Positions 45,872 through 54,388 of a DNA stretch of 64,000 nucleotides are shown here, piece after piece. Position 1 is the first letter of the stretch; each line of letters starts with the position of its first letter. The notes below the pieces were generated by a model that worked only from the letters and a program-made list of their open reading frames with translations, did no database searches and was not told the origin of the DNA. Location of the stretch: NCBI RefSeq assembly GCF_000420945.1, contig NZ_ATVX01000003.1, positions 248,001-312,000 on the forward strand. The letters are read 5' to 3'. The DNA is from Butyrivibrio sp. VCB2006. GTDB taxonomy: Bacteria; Bacillota; Clostridia; Lachnospirales; Lachnospiraceae. The position numbers were made by a program, and so were the translations under genes.

Positions 45872-46543
45872 TCAGGTCTCGTTTATTGAATAGCCAAGGC
45901 CTCTTGAAGCTTTTATTTCACAGGTTGCGCCAAGGGATGTCAGTTTTTTCCTGAGATTGGATACATATACCCAGACTACGTTTACATCTGCTTCTCCGTC
46001 GGCCCAGATGCGGTCCATAAAAGAATCGACAGAGATAATCCTGCCCGGAGATGTCATCAGCATTTCCATCATCTGGAATTCGCGGCCTGACAGGCGGATT
46101 TTGTCGTGATCCGGAGTTGAGAGTTCATAACCTGATCTGTCCAAAGTTAGATTACCGCAGGTTAGATTAGGCTGTGAAAAGTCCGCTTTTCTTCTGAGCA
46201 TAGCACGGACTCTTGCCAGAAGTTCGCCCATATCAAAGGGCTTGGGAAGGTAATCGTCTGCGCCTAGGTCCAGACCTTTTATCCTGTCTTCCACCTCTGT
46301 TTTGGCGGTAAGAAATAGAACAGGGGTTGAAAGACCTTTTTCACGGATCTTTTTGAGAACCTCTGTGCCGTCCATTCCTGGCATCATGATATCGAGAATA
46401 ATACCGTCGTAGTCGCCTGCAAGGGCATAGTCAAGGGCATCGGTGCCGTTATAGACAGCATCTACCGTGTAATTACTATGTTTAAGAATGGCAACAAGCG
46501 CGTTGACCAGTTCTGTTTCATCGTCTGCAATAAGAAGTTTCAT
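45872..46543 (-). CDS. OmpR family response regulator (second system)
   Basis: 223 residues. Receiver: LLIADDETELVNAL, GIILDIMMPGMDGTEVL (phospho-Asp about 51), LFLTAKTE, DDYLPKPFDMGELL. Winged helix: LSGREFQMMEMLMTSPGRII and VWVYVSNLRKKL. It is first gene of the operon with the kinase at 44517-45836. It could be the regulator acting on the 11-bp-spaced repeats at 48674-48691, but nothing proves this. Confidence 0.95.
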   Translation of the reverse strand: MKLLIADDETELVNALVAILKHSNYTVDAVYNGTDALDYALAGDYDGIILDIMMPGMDGTEVLKKIREKGLSTPVLFLTAKTEVEDRIKGLDLGADDYLPKPFDMGELLARVRAMLRRKADFSQPNLTCGNLTLDRSGYELSTPDHDKIRLSGREFQMMEMLMTSPGRIISVDSFMDRIWADGEADVNVVWVYVSNLRKKLTSLGATCEIKASRGLGYSINET

Positions 46544-46720
46544 ATTAACCGTCCATTTCCTGCTATCTTTAGTTACTCTTTAATTTTATCAAAAGAAGGC
46601 TGTGATTGCTACTTATGTAATTATGTATAAACTATGAACAGATTTAGTGTTTTTGGACATTTGCAGTACATATTTGGAGAGTAAAATATGCATTAACTTG
46701 ATTTATCAGGGGGGATTGCA

Positions 46721-47896
46721 ATGAAGAAAAGGGGAAGTGCTTTTTCTTTACCCATTATAATAACAATGGCGCTATGCGTTATCTTTAATCTGGCTGCATG
46801 GAAGAGTGCGGCTTTTTCTGACTTCTACGTAACTAATATTTTTCCTAAGATCACAAGTATATATGGAAGGATCACCAGCCTTGTTCATTTTTCCGTAGGG
46901 GAGAAAATGCTTGTTGCTGTGGTGATTTATCTTACGGTGGTTGTACTTTTTGTTGTTTTCCATACAATTCTTATGCTGTATGGAAAGCTGAAGAAATCTC
47001 ACGGTAAAAGATATACATCCATGGCAAAGTTCTGCGATGCTATGTCAGATGGGTTATACAGGGTCACACCGGTTCTTTTGGCAATCACAATGGTTGTAAT
47101 GAGTCTTAACTGCTTTGTACTGTATCACTGCTCTAAGCTTGAGGTGGTTCCTGACAAGGAAAGCGAGCAATACAATCTGGAGGAACTGGCCCAGCTTCGT
47201 GACTATATCGTTCGCAAATGCAATGAGTTATCCACCAAGGTGCCCCATGACGAGAACGGGAATGTGAAGTTTGAGGGGGACATGGCGGGGACAGCAATTG
47301 CCGCAATGCAGAATATATCAGGGGATTATCCAAGGCTTGGTGGTTATTATGTAACTCCCAAAGCTCTTTATTTTTCTGATTTCATGTGCCAGCAGTACAT
47401 GCAGGGGTACTATTTCCCATTTTCTATGGAAGCTAATTACAATGACACCATGAATCTTATGAATAAGCCTTTTACCATGTGCCATGAACTTGCCCATACC
47501 CATGGATATATTTATGAAGACGAGGCAAATTTCTTTGGATTTTTGGCCTGCATAAGTTCAGATGATATTGTTTTCCAGTACAGTGGCTATCTGGGAGTTC
47601 TCAATTACGTCAACAATGATTTTTATAAGGCTGTCAGTGAAAAAGAATATAAGTCTCACGTGAAGATATCGGACAGAGTTAAATATGATAATCAGTTTCT
47701 GTCCCAGGAAGGTTGGCAGGAAGTTGAGAAAAAAGCTGTAATCAAGACTGAGACGGTAAAAAAGGCAGCAGATGCCTTTATTGATACTAATCTTAAGGTG
47801 AACGGAGTTTCCTCGGGAAAAGTTAGTTACGCTCACGTTGTAGGGCTTATTATGGACTACTACTATGAGAATTGCATATTGGCATCAGCAGGCTAA
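46721..47896 (+). CDS. DUF3810 membrane zinc-metallopeptidase-like protein
   Basis: 391 residues. About three N-terminal membrane helices (1-130), then a soluble domain with the zincin motif FTMCHELAHTHGYIYEDEAN (HExxH plus a downstream acidic residue), matching DUF3810. Likely an extracytoplasmic membrane peptidase of unknown substrate. The start follows GGGGGG closely. It diverges from the second two-component operon and is followed by a lipoprotein gene 46 bp later. Confidence 0.9.
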   Translation: MKKRGSAFSLPIIITMALCVIFNLAAWKSAAFSDFYVTNIFPKITSIYGRITSLVHFSVGEKMLVAVVIYLTVVVLFVVFHTILMLYGKLKKSHGKRYTSMAKFCDAMSDGLYRVTPVLLAITMVVMSLNCFVLYHCSKLEVVPDKESEQYNLEELAQLRDYIVRKCNELSTKVPHDENGNVKFEGDMAGTAIAAMQNISGDYPRLGGYYVTPKALYFSDFMCQQYMQGYYFPFSMEANYNDTMNLMNKPFTMCHELAHTHGYIYEDEANFFGFLACISSDDIVFQYSGYLGVLNYVNNDFYKAVSEKEYKSHVKISDRVKYDNQFLSQEGWQEVEKKAVIKTETVKKAADAFIDTNLKVNGVSSGKVSYAHVVGLIMDYYYENCILASAG

Positions 47897-47942
47897 GAGG
47901 TATAATAGGACTATCGGACTTTACACAGAAATGGAGATTTAG

Positions 47943-48632
47943 ATGAAAAAGAAAAGATCAGTTCTATTAACTACGCTTCTTATGATAGTTCTCTTAGCAG
48001 GTTGTAAGCCTTCTGAGGAAAAGCTAAGTGAGGCTGAAAGCGCCAGGTCTTCGCTACTTGCTGCGAGAGATACTGCAGAGGAAACCTATCTTGATATTGC
48101 AGATACATCAATGAGATCAGAGCTCGATGCACTTGGTGTCCAGGTTGCAGAAATAGAAGCAATCGATTTTACAAATATGAGTGACAAGAAGATCAACGAA
48201 GTTCTTCCCAAGATTGCAGAGCTGTCAGAGAGTTACGGCACTGTCCAGGCCAAGCTGTCAGGAACCTATCAGGAAGAGACAGCGGTAAAAAAGGAGCAGG
48301 CCAAGAATGTTCAGATTGATGCTTATATCATCAATAAAATGGGTGCTGATCTTTCAAGTATTGTTCTTCATGACTTATCAGCGGATACATATTCTGATGA
48401 TTTAATAGCTGGAGAAGATGCGCTTACAGCGGGCTACACACTTATGGGTGTTAAGCTTGAGATATATACTGATAGTTCACAGTGGGAGTTTGTAGTAACC
48501 GATACTGCGGGAAATACTTACAACGTTCCATGTGAGGATCTGCGAGGCTTCACGGAGAAGGGCGTTTCTTTATCCTTTGAATATGATAAGGAGACGGATT
48601 CAGGCGTAGTAACTTTTGGCGGATACTTCTAA
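47943..48632 (+). CDS. Lipoprotein of unknown function
   Basis: 229 residues. Lipoprotein signal MKKKRSVLLTTLLMIVLLAG with lipobox LAGC (Cys21). Residues about 25-115 are charged, helical and possibly coiled coil (SEAESARSSLLAARDTAEET); the C-terminal half (about 120-229) is a beta-rich domain (YIINKMGADLSSIVLHDLSA, then MGVKLEIYTDSSQWEFVVTD). No family recognised. May be co-transcribed with the DUF3810 gene. Confidence 0.8.
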   Translation: MKKKRSVLLTTLLMIVLLAGCKPSEEKLSEAESARSSLLAARDTAEETYLDIADTSMRSELDALGVQVAEIEAIDFTNMSDKKINEVLPKIAELSESYGTVQAKLSGTYQEETAVKKEQAKNVQIDAYIINKMGADLSSIVLHDLSADTYSDDLIAGEDALTAGYTLMGVKLEIYTDSSQWEFVVTDTAGNTYNVPCEDLRGFTEKGVSLSFEYDKETDSGVVTFGGYF

Positions 48633-48673
48633 AACTTGATTTATTTTACGTTTTTTGTTAAAAATGAACAAAA

Positions 48674-48741
48674 TCTTAAGGAAATCTTAAGATATTATGC
48701 ACAAGTTCATTCGTGACATTATTTTTTTTCGAGTATATAAT
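48674..48741 (+). promoter_or_regulatory. Promoter with OmpR-type direct repeats
   Basis: GTGACA (48713-48718), 17-bp spacer, TATAAT (48736-48741). Upstream, AAATCTTAAG occurs twice (48671-48680 and 48682-48691), giving CTTAAG hexamers with an 11-bp period, the spacing bound by OmpR/PhoP-type regulators. The repeats end 21 bp before the -35, as expected for an activator site. Confidence 0.65.
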
Positions 48742-48813
48742 CTTATTTCGTACTGAAGCAATTGGCTTGCAATAGAATTGCAAAGTATAGGTAAGAAGAG
48801 GAGATTATATATT

Positions 48814-49128
48814 ATGAAGAAGAATATCGTAACATTACTTTCAGCATTAACACTTTCTGCAGCAGTACTTGCTGGTTGCGGAGAGGCTACAGTAGAGACA
48901 GCAGTTGAGGAGACATCTGTAGAGGCTTCTGTTGAGGCATCTGTAGAGGTTGTAGAAGAGGCTGTTGAGGCTGCTTCAGACGCTTCATCTGTAGAAGAGG
49001 CTGTTGAGGCTGCTTCAGATGCTTCATCTGTAGAAGAGGCTGCTGAGGATGCTTCTGCTGAGGCTTCATCAGTAGAGGAGGCAGTTGAGGCTGCTTCAGA
49101 AGCTACATCAGAGGCTTCAAACAACTAA
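48814..49128 (+). CDS. Small Glu/Ala/Ser/Val-repeat lipoprotein
   Basis: 104 residues. Lipoprotein signal MKKNIVTLLSALTLSAAVLA with lipobox LAGC (Cys22). The rest is low-complexity, built from units like SSVEEAVEAASDA, with no aromatic or basic residues, and should form an acidic surface peptide. GAGGAGA precedes the ATG at 48814. It has a strong promoter with direct repeats and a strong terminator, so it appears to be a highly expressed single gene. Function unknown; it may be an acidic lipoprotein of the cell envelope. Confidence 0.78.
   Translation: MKKNIVTLLSALTLSAAVLAGCGEATVETAVEETSVEASVEASVEVVEEAVEAASDASSVEEAVEAASDASSVEEAAEDASAEASSVEEAVEAASEATSEASNN
48952..49071 (+). repeat. 39-bp tandem repeats inside the small lipoprotein gene
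   Basis: Two nearly identical 39-bp units (48952-48990, 48991-49029; one C/T difference) followed by a diverged 42-bp unit (49030-49071). The unit length is a multiple of three, so copy-number change would keep the reading frame. Confidence 0.9.
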
Positions 49129-49198
49129 TTCAATTAGATTTTTTACACCAGGTAATATAACTAGTTAATAATCAATTGCTTTAGTCAGTACATAACGA

Positions 49199-49239
49199 TA
49201 AGAGCCATTACATCATATTCGATGTAATGGCTCTTTTTT
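49199..49239. terminator. Bidirectional terminator between lipoprotein and Fur-family gene
   Basis: Perfect 14-bp stem AGAGCCATTACATC/GATGTAATGGCTCT with a 6-nt loop and TTTTTT. Confidence 0.93.
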
Positions 49240-49248
49240 CATTCTGTA

Positions 49249-49707
49249 TTATGCGTTTTGTGCACAGTCCTTACAGTATCCGTAAACCTCAAGGTTGTGT
49301 CCGGTGATCTCAAAGCCTGGAACTGAATGCTCAATCTCATGACTTATCTCGTGGAGAGGGCAGGTTCCAAGCGGAATCTTTTTGTGACATTTAAGGCAAA
49401 CCGCGTAGTGTTTGTGTTTTCCTGTCTTTAGTTCATAGACAGCATTTTCTTCCGTGGAAAGGTTTGTCTTGGCAATGATACCCGCTTTTTCAAATGCAAT
49501 AAGGTTTCTATATATAGTAGAAAAGGCATACATTTCAGAAGGATGCTCTTTGTTGAGAAGAGTGTATATTTCTGCAGCAGAGATAGGTTCCTGAGATGAA
49601 TAAAGTACTTTGAATATGTCAATTCTCTGCTTGGTCTTCTTGACGCCCTCCGGCCAGTTGCGTTCTATAATTTCATCGTAGGATTCCGGGTGTATCTTAC
49701 AACTCAT
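49249..49707 (-). CDS. Fur-family metalloregulator
   Basis: 152 residues. Winged helix (about 20-90: KTKQRIDIFKVLYSSQEPIS, STIYRNLIAFEKAGII) and a dimerisation/metal domain with HKHYAVCLKCHKKIPLGTC and a C-terminal GYCKDCAQNA; the two CxxC pairs form the structural zinc site. It could be Zur, Fur, Mur or PerR; adjacency to a predicted heavy-metal exporter and the nearby palindromic operator favour a metal-responsive role. It is transcribed 21 bp after the exporter gene. Confidence 0.92.
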   Translation of the reverse strand: MSCKIHPESYDEIIERNWPEGVKKTKQRIDIFKVLYSSQEPISAAEIYTLLNKEHPSEMYAFSTIYRNLIAFEKAGIIAKTNLSTEENAVYELKTGKHKHYAVCLKCHKKIPLGTCPLHEISHEIEHSVPGFEITGHNLEVYGYCKDCAQNA

Positions 49708-49728
49708 AGTTATTCTCCATTTTTAAGA

Positions 49729-50625
49729 TTAAATAGTTATTCCCATTAAATCAATAAGAAGTCCGACTACTGTACCGACTAAGAAAAGTAAAAGAGTTAT
49801 GTTTATGTTCTCTTTTTTATCATCATTTACTCTAAAGAGCACCAGTAATCCAATGCCGGCGCCAACAAGAAGTCCTGACATCATGGTTCCTAAAGTGATC
49901 ATCTGATCAAGATAAAGCTCCGTGATGATTACAGAAGCTGCACAGTTAGGAATAAGTCCGATAATTCCTGCAAGAATATGGCTTATTACAGGGCTTGTCT
50001 TAAGGAGTCTTGCGAGATTCTCAGATCCGATAAGCTCAATGGCCAGATTAAGAAACAGGGATAACACAAGTACAAAAAGGAATATATGCACAGTGTGAAC
50101 AAGAGCTGACTTAACTATTCCAAGGAAACCTGCGTCTTCCTCATCGTCGCAGTGGCAATGTTCCTTTTCGCAAAGAGCTTCTATACGGACCGGATCATTT
50201 GCGGATCTGCTATGGGCTTTGTGGTAAGCATGAACTACAAAGTCGATTACAAAACCGGCAATGATTCCGATAAGAGCCTTGATTGCAAGAATCTGTATCA
50301 TAGTCATAATAGGAACCTGTTCGGAAATAAAAAGAGGTACCATCTCGTCTGATGTTGACAGATAAATTGCAATAAGTGTACCAAGAGTAATTACTCTGCC
50401 GGCATAGAGGTTGGATGCAGCGGCAGAAAATCCACACTGAGGAAATACACCGATAAGTCCGCCCCAAAGAGGTCCAAGATGTTCAGTTTTCTCTACAATG
50501 CCTGAAGTAAACTCTGCAGTTTTATGTTCAAGATACTCCATTATTAAATAAGTAATAAATAGGAAGGGAAGTATCTTAAGTGAATCAATCAGAGCGTCAA
50601 TAACTACGTCTATTATTAGTCCCAT
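49729..50625 (-). CDS. Predicted heavy-metal exporter (ArsP_2-like permease)
   Basis: 298 residues with about eight to ten membrane helices in two halves. Each half has a polar motif: FPQCGFSAAASNLYAGRVIT and LIPNCAASVIITELYLDQMI, which contain matching P-x-C segments. The central cytosolic loop is metal-binding (EKEHCHCDDEEDAG). This matches the putative 10TM heavy-metal exporter family (ArsP_2, also called putative manganese transporter). AGGAGG precedes the ATG. A perfect palindrome lies 36 bp upstream and a Fur-family gene follows, so expression is probably metal-controlled. Confidence 0.8.
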   Translation of the reverse strand: MGLIIDVVIDALIDSLKILPFLFITYLIMEYLEHKTAEFTSGIVEKTEHLGPLWGGLIGVFPQCGFSAAASNLYAGRVITLGTLIAIYLSTSDEMVPLFISEQVPIMTMIQILAIKALIGIIAGFVIDFVVHAYHKAHSRSANDPVRIEALCEKEHCHCDDEEDAGFLGIVKSALVHTVHIFLFVLVLSLFLNLAIELIGSENLARLLKTSPVISHILAGIIGLIPNCAASVIITELYLDQMITLGTMMSGLLVGAGIGLLVLFRVNDDKKENINITLLLFLVGTVVGLLIDLMGITI

Positions 50626-50660
50626 TCTGTAGCCTCCTGTGGTGAGAAATAATTAAATGC

Positions 50661-50681
50661 AAATGCAAATCATTTGCATTT
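50661..50681. promoter_or_regulatory. Fur-family-type operator (10-1-10 palindrome)
   Basis: Perfect inverted repeat with arms AAATGCAAAT and ATTTGCATTT around a central C, matching the geometry of Fur/Zur boxes. A further half site AAATGCAAAT overlaps it at 50655-50664. It lies 36 bp before the exporter start, so it should control the exporter-regulator operon. Confidence 0.75.
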
Positions 50682-50693
50682 AGAAAAAGCGAT

Positions 50694-50724
50694 AAAAAAA
50701 TGAGTACCGCTAATGCAAGTACTC
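50694..50724 (-). terminator. tRNA-Gly terminator
   Basis: On the minus strand GAGTAC (50719-50724) pairs with GTACTC (50702-50707), followed by TTTTTTT. Confidence 0.75.
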
Positions 50725-50729
50725 TGTAA

Positions 50730-50800
50730 AGCGGGTGATGGGAATCGAACCCACGTATCCAGCTTGGAAGGCTGGTGTTCTACCATTGAACTACACCCGC
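50730..50800 (-). tRNA. tRNA-Gly (TCC)
   Basis: 71-nt cloverleaf on the minus strand: acceptor GCGGGTG/CACCCGC, D arm GTTCAATGGTAGAAC, anticodon stem CCAGC/GCTGG with loop CTTCCAA (anticodon TCC), T arm GTGGGTTCGATTCCCAT in two halves, discriminator T. CCA is not encoded. Confidence 0.96.
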
Positions 50801-50819
50801 ATGGTGCTGACAAGAATAT

Positions 50820-50848
50820 ATACTACCTATTTTTATATAGTATGTCAA
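50820..50848 (-). promoter_or_regulatory. tRNA-Gly promoter
   Basis: Minus-strand TTGACA (50843-50848), 17-bp spacer, TAGTAT (50820-50825), about 20 bp before the tRNA. Confidence 0.82.
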
Positions 50849-50964
50849 GGGTTTTTGTGATAAACTATCTGTGTTTGTCATTTGACATAGTGTTTTACTG
50901 GTGTTAATATAAATCCTACTAAGTTGGTAGGAAATGCTTTTGCATATATGAAAGGAAGCTTTTT

Positions 50965-51711
50965 ATGTCAGAACAGTCTTTATTACAGGTCAAGGATTTA
51001 TCAGTATCTATAGATAATGAACTGCCTATACTTCATAACATTAATTTGGATATCAAACCGGGAGAGACTCATGTACTCATGGGACCAAACGGTGCCGGTA
51101 AGTCAACTCTTGGCTTCACACTTATGGGAAATCCTCACTATAACGTAACAGAGGGTAATATTCTTTTTGCTGGTCAGGATATTACAACTGCTTCATCAGA
51201 TAAGAGAGCTAAGGCCGGAATGTTCCTTTCTTTCCAGAATCCATATGAAGTTCCGGGTATTTCACTTAGCAGTTTCATAAGAAATGCATATCATGCACAG
51301 ACAGGTGCACCTGTTAAGCTTCTTGCCTTCCAGAAGTCACTTAAGGCTGCAATGGAGATTCTTTCAATGGATGAGTCTTATGCAGACAGAGATCTTAACG
51401 TAGGTTTCTCAGGCGGTGAGAAAAAGAAGGCTGAGATTCTTCAGCTCCTTATGCTTAATCCTAAGTTTGCAATCCTTGATGAGACAGACTCAGGTCTTGA
51501 CGTTGACGCTGTTCGTACTGTTTCCAAGGGGATCGAAGAGTACCAGAAAAAGAAGGATGGCGCTCTTCTTATCATTACTCACAGCACCAAGATTCTTGAA
51601 TCTCTTCACGTTGATTACACTCACGTTCTTGTAAAGGGTAACATCGTTCATACCGGCGATGGATCACTTGTTGATGAGATCAACGCAAATGGTTTCGAGA
51701 GATTTGTCTGA
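50965..51711 (+). CDS. sufC: Fe-S cluster assembly ATPase SufC
   Basis: 248 residues, ABC-type ATPase without membrane domain. Walker A MGPNGAGKST, signature VGFSGGEKKKAEILQ, Walker B FAILDETDSGLDVDA, H-loop ITHSTKIL. It powers the SufBCD scaffold that builds Fe-S clusters. It is the first gene of sufCBDSU, the standard Firmicute order. AAAGGAAG precedes the ATG. Confidence 0.97.
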   Translation: MSEQSLLQVKDLSVSIDNELPILHNINLDIKPGETHVLMGPNGAGKSTLGFTLMGNPHYNVTEGNILFAGQDITTASSDKRAKAGMFLSFQNPYEVPGISLSSFIRNAYHAQTGAPVKLLAFQKSLKAAMEILSMDESYADRDLNVGFSGGEKKKAEILQLLMLNPKFAILDETDSGLDVDAVRTVSKGIEEYQKKKDGALLIITHSTKILESLHVDYTHVLVKGNIVHTGDGSLVDEINANGFERFV

Positions 51712-51720
51712 TATTAGAGG

Positions 51721-53136
51721 GTGAATATGAGCGATAATAAGCAGGTTGTGGCCGATATCGACCGCAGTTTATATGATTTTAAAGATGTAGAGTCAGAAAA
51801 AGACTTTTATCGTATGGCAGAGGGTTTGACCGAGGAGACAGTTCTTAAGGTTTCCGAGGAAAAAAATGACCCTGAATGGATGCGAGACTTTAGGCTTAAA
51901 TGCCTTAAATTATATGAAGAGATCAAGATGCCAAACTGGGGACCTAGTATTGAAGGCCTTGATATGGATAGGATTTCTTCTTATGTAAGACACAAGTCAG
52001 ATATGAAGGGCAAGTGGGAGGATGTTCCTGAGGATATCAAGAACACCTTCGAAAAGCTTGGTATTCCTCAGGCGGAGAGGGAATCTCTTGCAGGAGTTGG
52101 TGCCCAGTATGATTCAGAACTTGTTTATCACAATGTAAAAGATGAAGTAGCAGCCCAGGGTGTTATCTACACTGACCTTGAGAGCGCACTTCATGGTGAA
52201 TATGCGGATATGATCAAGGAACACTTTATGAAGCTTGTTCCTCCTACAGATCATAAATTTGCTGCTCTTCACGGTGCTGTATGGTCAGGTGGATCTTTCG
52301 TATATGTTCCTAAGGGAGTAAAGGTTGAGATTCCGCTTCAGTCATATTTCAGACTTAATGCAGCCGGAGCCGGACAGTTTGAGCACACACTTATTATTGT
52401 AGATGAAGGAGCAGATCTTCACTTCATAGAGGGTTGTTCTGCACCTAAATATAACGTTGCCAATCTTCACGCAGGTTGCGTAGAACTATTTGTTGGCAAG
52501 AATGCACATCTTCGCTATTCAACAATTGAGAACTGGTCCAAGAATATGTACAACCTCAATACCAAGAGAGCTGTAGTTGAGGAAAATGGCGTAATGGAGT
52601 GGGTATCAGGATCTTTTGGATCACATACTTCATACCTGTATCCAATGACTATTCTCAAGGGCGAAGGTTCCAAGATGGAGTTTACAGGAATTACTTTCGC
52701 CGGTAAGGGACAGAACCTTGATACCGGAGCCAAGGTAGTTCATGTTGGAGAGAGAACATCTTCTCACATTTCCACCAAGTCCATTTCCAAGGACGGAGGA
52801 ATCGGTACATACAGAAGTAGCGTAACTATTCAGAAGACTGCCAAAAAGGCTAAGGCTTCAGTTTCTTGTGATTCTCTTATGCTCGACAGTATTTCCAGAG
52901 CAGATACTGTTCCTGCCATGGATATTAGAACCAGTGATGCGGATGTAGGACATGAGGCCAAGATTGGAAGAATCAGCGATGAAGCAGTATTCTACCTGAT
53001 GTCACGTGGTATCAGCGAAGAGGATGCAAAGGCCATGATCGTAAGCGGCTTTGCTAATCCTGTATCCAAAGAGCTTCCGCTTGAGTATGCGGTAGAGATG
53101 AATAATCTCATCAAGCTCGAAATGGGCGGACATTGA
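51721..53136 (+). CDS. sufB: Fe-S cluster assembly protein SufB
   Basis: 471 residues. Scaffold subunit with a right-handed beta-helix. Diagnostic stretches: VWSGGSFVYVPKGVKVEIPL, FRLNAAGAGQFEHTLIIVD, FIEGCSAPKY (conserved Cys), YSTIENWSKNMYNLNTKRA and the C-terminal SRGISEEDAKAMIVSGFANP. It starts nine bases after sufC and receives sulfur delivered by SufS/SufU. Confidence 0.97.
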   Translation: MNMSDNKQVVADIDRSLYDFKDVESEKDFYRMAEGLTEETVLKVSEEKNDPEWMRDFRLKCLKLYEEIKMPNWGPSIEGLDMDRISSYVRHKSDMKGKWEDVPEDIKNTFEKLGIPQAERESLAGVGAQYDSELVYHNVKDEVAAQGVIYTDLESALHGEYADMIKEHFMKLVPPTDHKFAALHGAVWSGGSFVYVPKGVKVEIPLQSYFRLNAAGAGQFEHTLIIVDEGADLHFIEGCSAPKYNVANLHAGCVELFVGKNAHLRYSTIENWSKNMYNLNTKRAVVEENGVMEWVSGSFGSHTSYLYPMTILKGEGSKMEFTGITFAGKGQNLDTGAKVVHVGERTSSHISTKSISKDGGIGTYRSSVTIQKTAKKAKASVSCDSLMLDSISRADTVPAMDIRTSDADVGHEAKIGRISDEAVFYLMSRGISEEDAKAMIVSGFANPVSKELPLEYAVEMNNLIKLEMGGH

Positions 53137-53153
53137 TCGGGAGGTAGCAGAAC

Positions 53154-54329
53154 ATGAATACAGATTTGAATATGAAGGTCAATGTACTGCCGGTTTATAC
53201 CTACAATTTCCTCAAGGTTAATGACAGCAATATTGAGCTTTCAGATATAAGTATTGATACAGTAGAAAGTCCGGCGGCAGCAGAACTTCCACAGGGAGTA
53301 TCTGTTAAGAGAGGTATCTCTTTTGACGAAGCCGGCGAAGTTTTTAGAGCTAACAAGGATAGAATTCTTGTTACAACCGGTGTTCCCGGAGACCCTAATG
53401 GTGATACATCTGCAAGGGATTCTGAGCAGGCTGTTAGAACCGGTATGGGCATAGATGCTGATAAGCTCTTTATTTCAGCAGGAGCAAAGAGTGAAGTTTA
53501 TACTGTAGAAGAAAATGCCAAGGTTGAGAAACCTGTTGTCATCCGCTTTGATATGAAGGATGGTAAGGGGGTTTTAGCTTCTCAGGTTATACATGCCAAA
53601 AAGAATTCTGAAGTTACAATAATCATGGATTATGATTCAGGAGCTGATAAAGAGGCAGCAGGATTTCTCGGAGTTAGTACAAGAATTCTTGCTGAAGAAG
53701 GCGCAAAAGTAACTGTTGTTAAGACACAGCTTCTTGGAAGTAGATATCTTCATTTTGATGATCTTGGCGGTGCATGTTTTGAAAAGGGCGCAATAAGGCT
53801 TGTTTCTCTTGAGCTTGGCGCACAGAAGGTTTGGAATGGCAGTTATATCAATTTGGCTGAGAAAGAAGCTGATTTTACCAGCGATACAGGATACCTGTGC
53901 CGTGGCGAAGATAAGCTTGATATAAACTTCGTAACTGATCACAGAGGCAAGAAGACTAATGCTCTCATGCAGTTCAAGGGTGTTCTTATGGATAAGGCCC
54001 AGAAAACCCTTAGATTCACAATTGACTTCAAGAATGGAAGTTCAGGATCTGCAGGAGATGAACAGGAGGATGCGCTTCTTTTAAGTGAAGACGTTATCAA
54101 CCGTTCTATGCCTATTATCCTTTGCCAGGAAGAGGATGTAGACGGAAGACATGGCGCAACAATCGGTCAGCTTGGCGAGGACCTTCTTTTCTATATGCAG
54201 TCCAGAGGAATTGATGAGGAAGAAGCAAAACGTATCATGATCAAGGCAAGACTTGATAGTGTGGCAAGAATTATTCCTGACCCTGAGCTTATGCAGAGGG
54301 TTCAGTATTATATCCAGAATATTATCTAA
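53154..54329 (+). CDS. sufD: Fe-S cluster assembly protein SufD
   Basis: 391 residues, paralogue of SufB. C-terminal hallmark HGATIGQLGEDLLFYMQSRG followed by IDEEEAKRIMIKARL. The N-terminal half is more diverged, as usual in SufD. It starts 17 bp after sufB. The first part carries a low-similarity region (about 1-120) typical of Clostridia SufD. A GC-rich hairpin lies between it and sufS. Confidence 0.94.
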   Translation: MNTDLNMKVNVLPVYTYNFLKVNDSNIELSDISIDTVESPAAAELPQGVSVKRGISFDEAGEVFRANKDRILVTTGVPGDPNGDTSARDSEQAVRTGMGIDADKLFISAGAKSEVYTVEENAKVEKPVVIRFDMKDGKGVLASQVIHAKKNSEVTIIMDYDSGADKEAAGFLGVSTRILAEEGAKVTVVKTQLLGSRYLHFDDLGGACFEKGAIRLVSLELGAQKVWNGSYINLAEKEADFTSDTGYLCRGEDKLDINFVTDHRGKKTNALMQFKGVLMDKAQKTLRFTIDFKNGSSGSAGDEQEDALLLSEDVINRSMPIILCQEEDVDGRHGATIGQLGEDLLFYMQSRGIDEEEAKRIMIKARLDSVARIIPDPELMQRVQYYIQNII

Positions 54330-54341
54330 GGATAATCTTAC

Positions 54342-54366
54342 GAACTGCGCAGATAGAGCGCAGTTC
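54342..54366 (+). other. Hairpin between sufD and sufS
   Basis: Perfect 9-bp stem GAACTGCGC/GCGCAGTTC with a 7-nt loop and no T run, so unlikely to be a full terminator. It may tune mRNA stability within the suf operon. Confidence 0.6.
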
Positions 54367-54388
54367 TGCTATGTAGATTGGAGACATT

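Noticed and set aside
48952-49071. Tandem repeats that might suggest a CRISPR array
   Set aside because: The units are contiguous without spacers and are in frame inside a lipoprotein gene.
48687-49124. Long minus-strand ORF rich in Ser, Ala and Thr
   Set aside because: It is the antisense shadow of the repetitive lipoprotein gene; it has no SD and runs through that gene's promoter.
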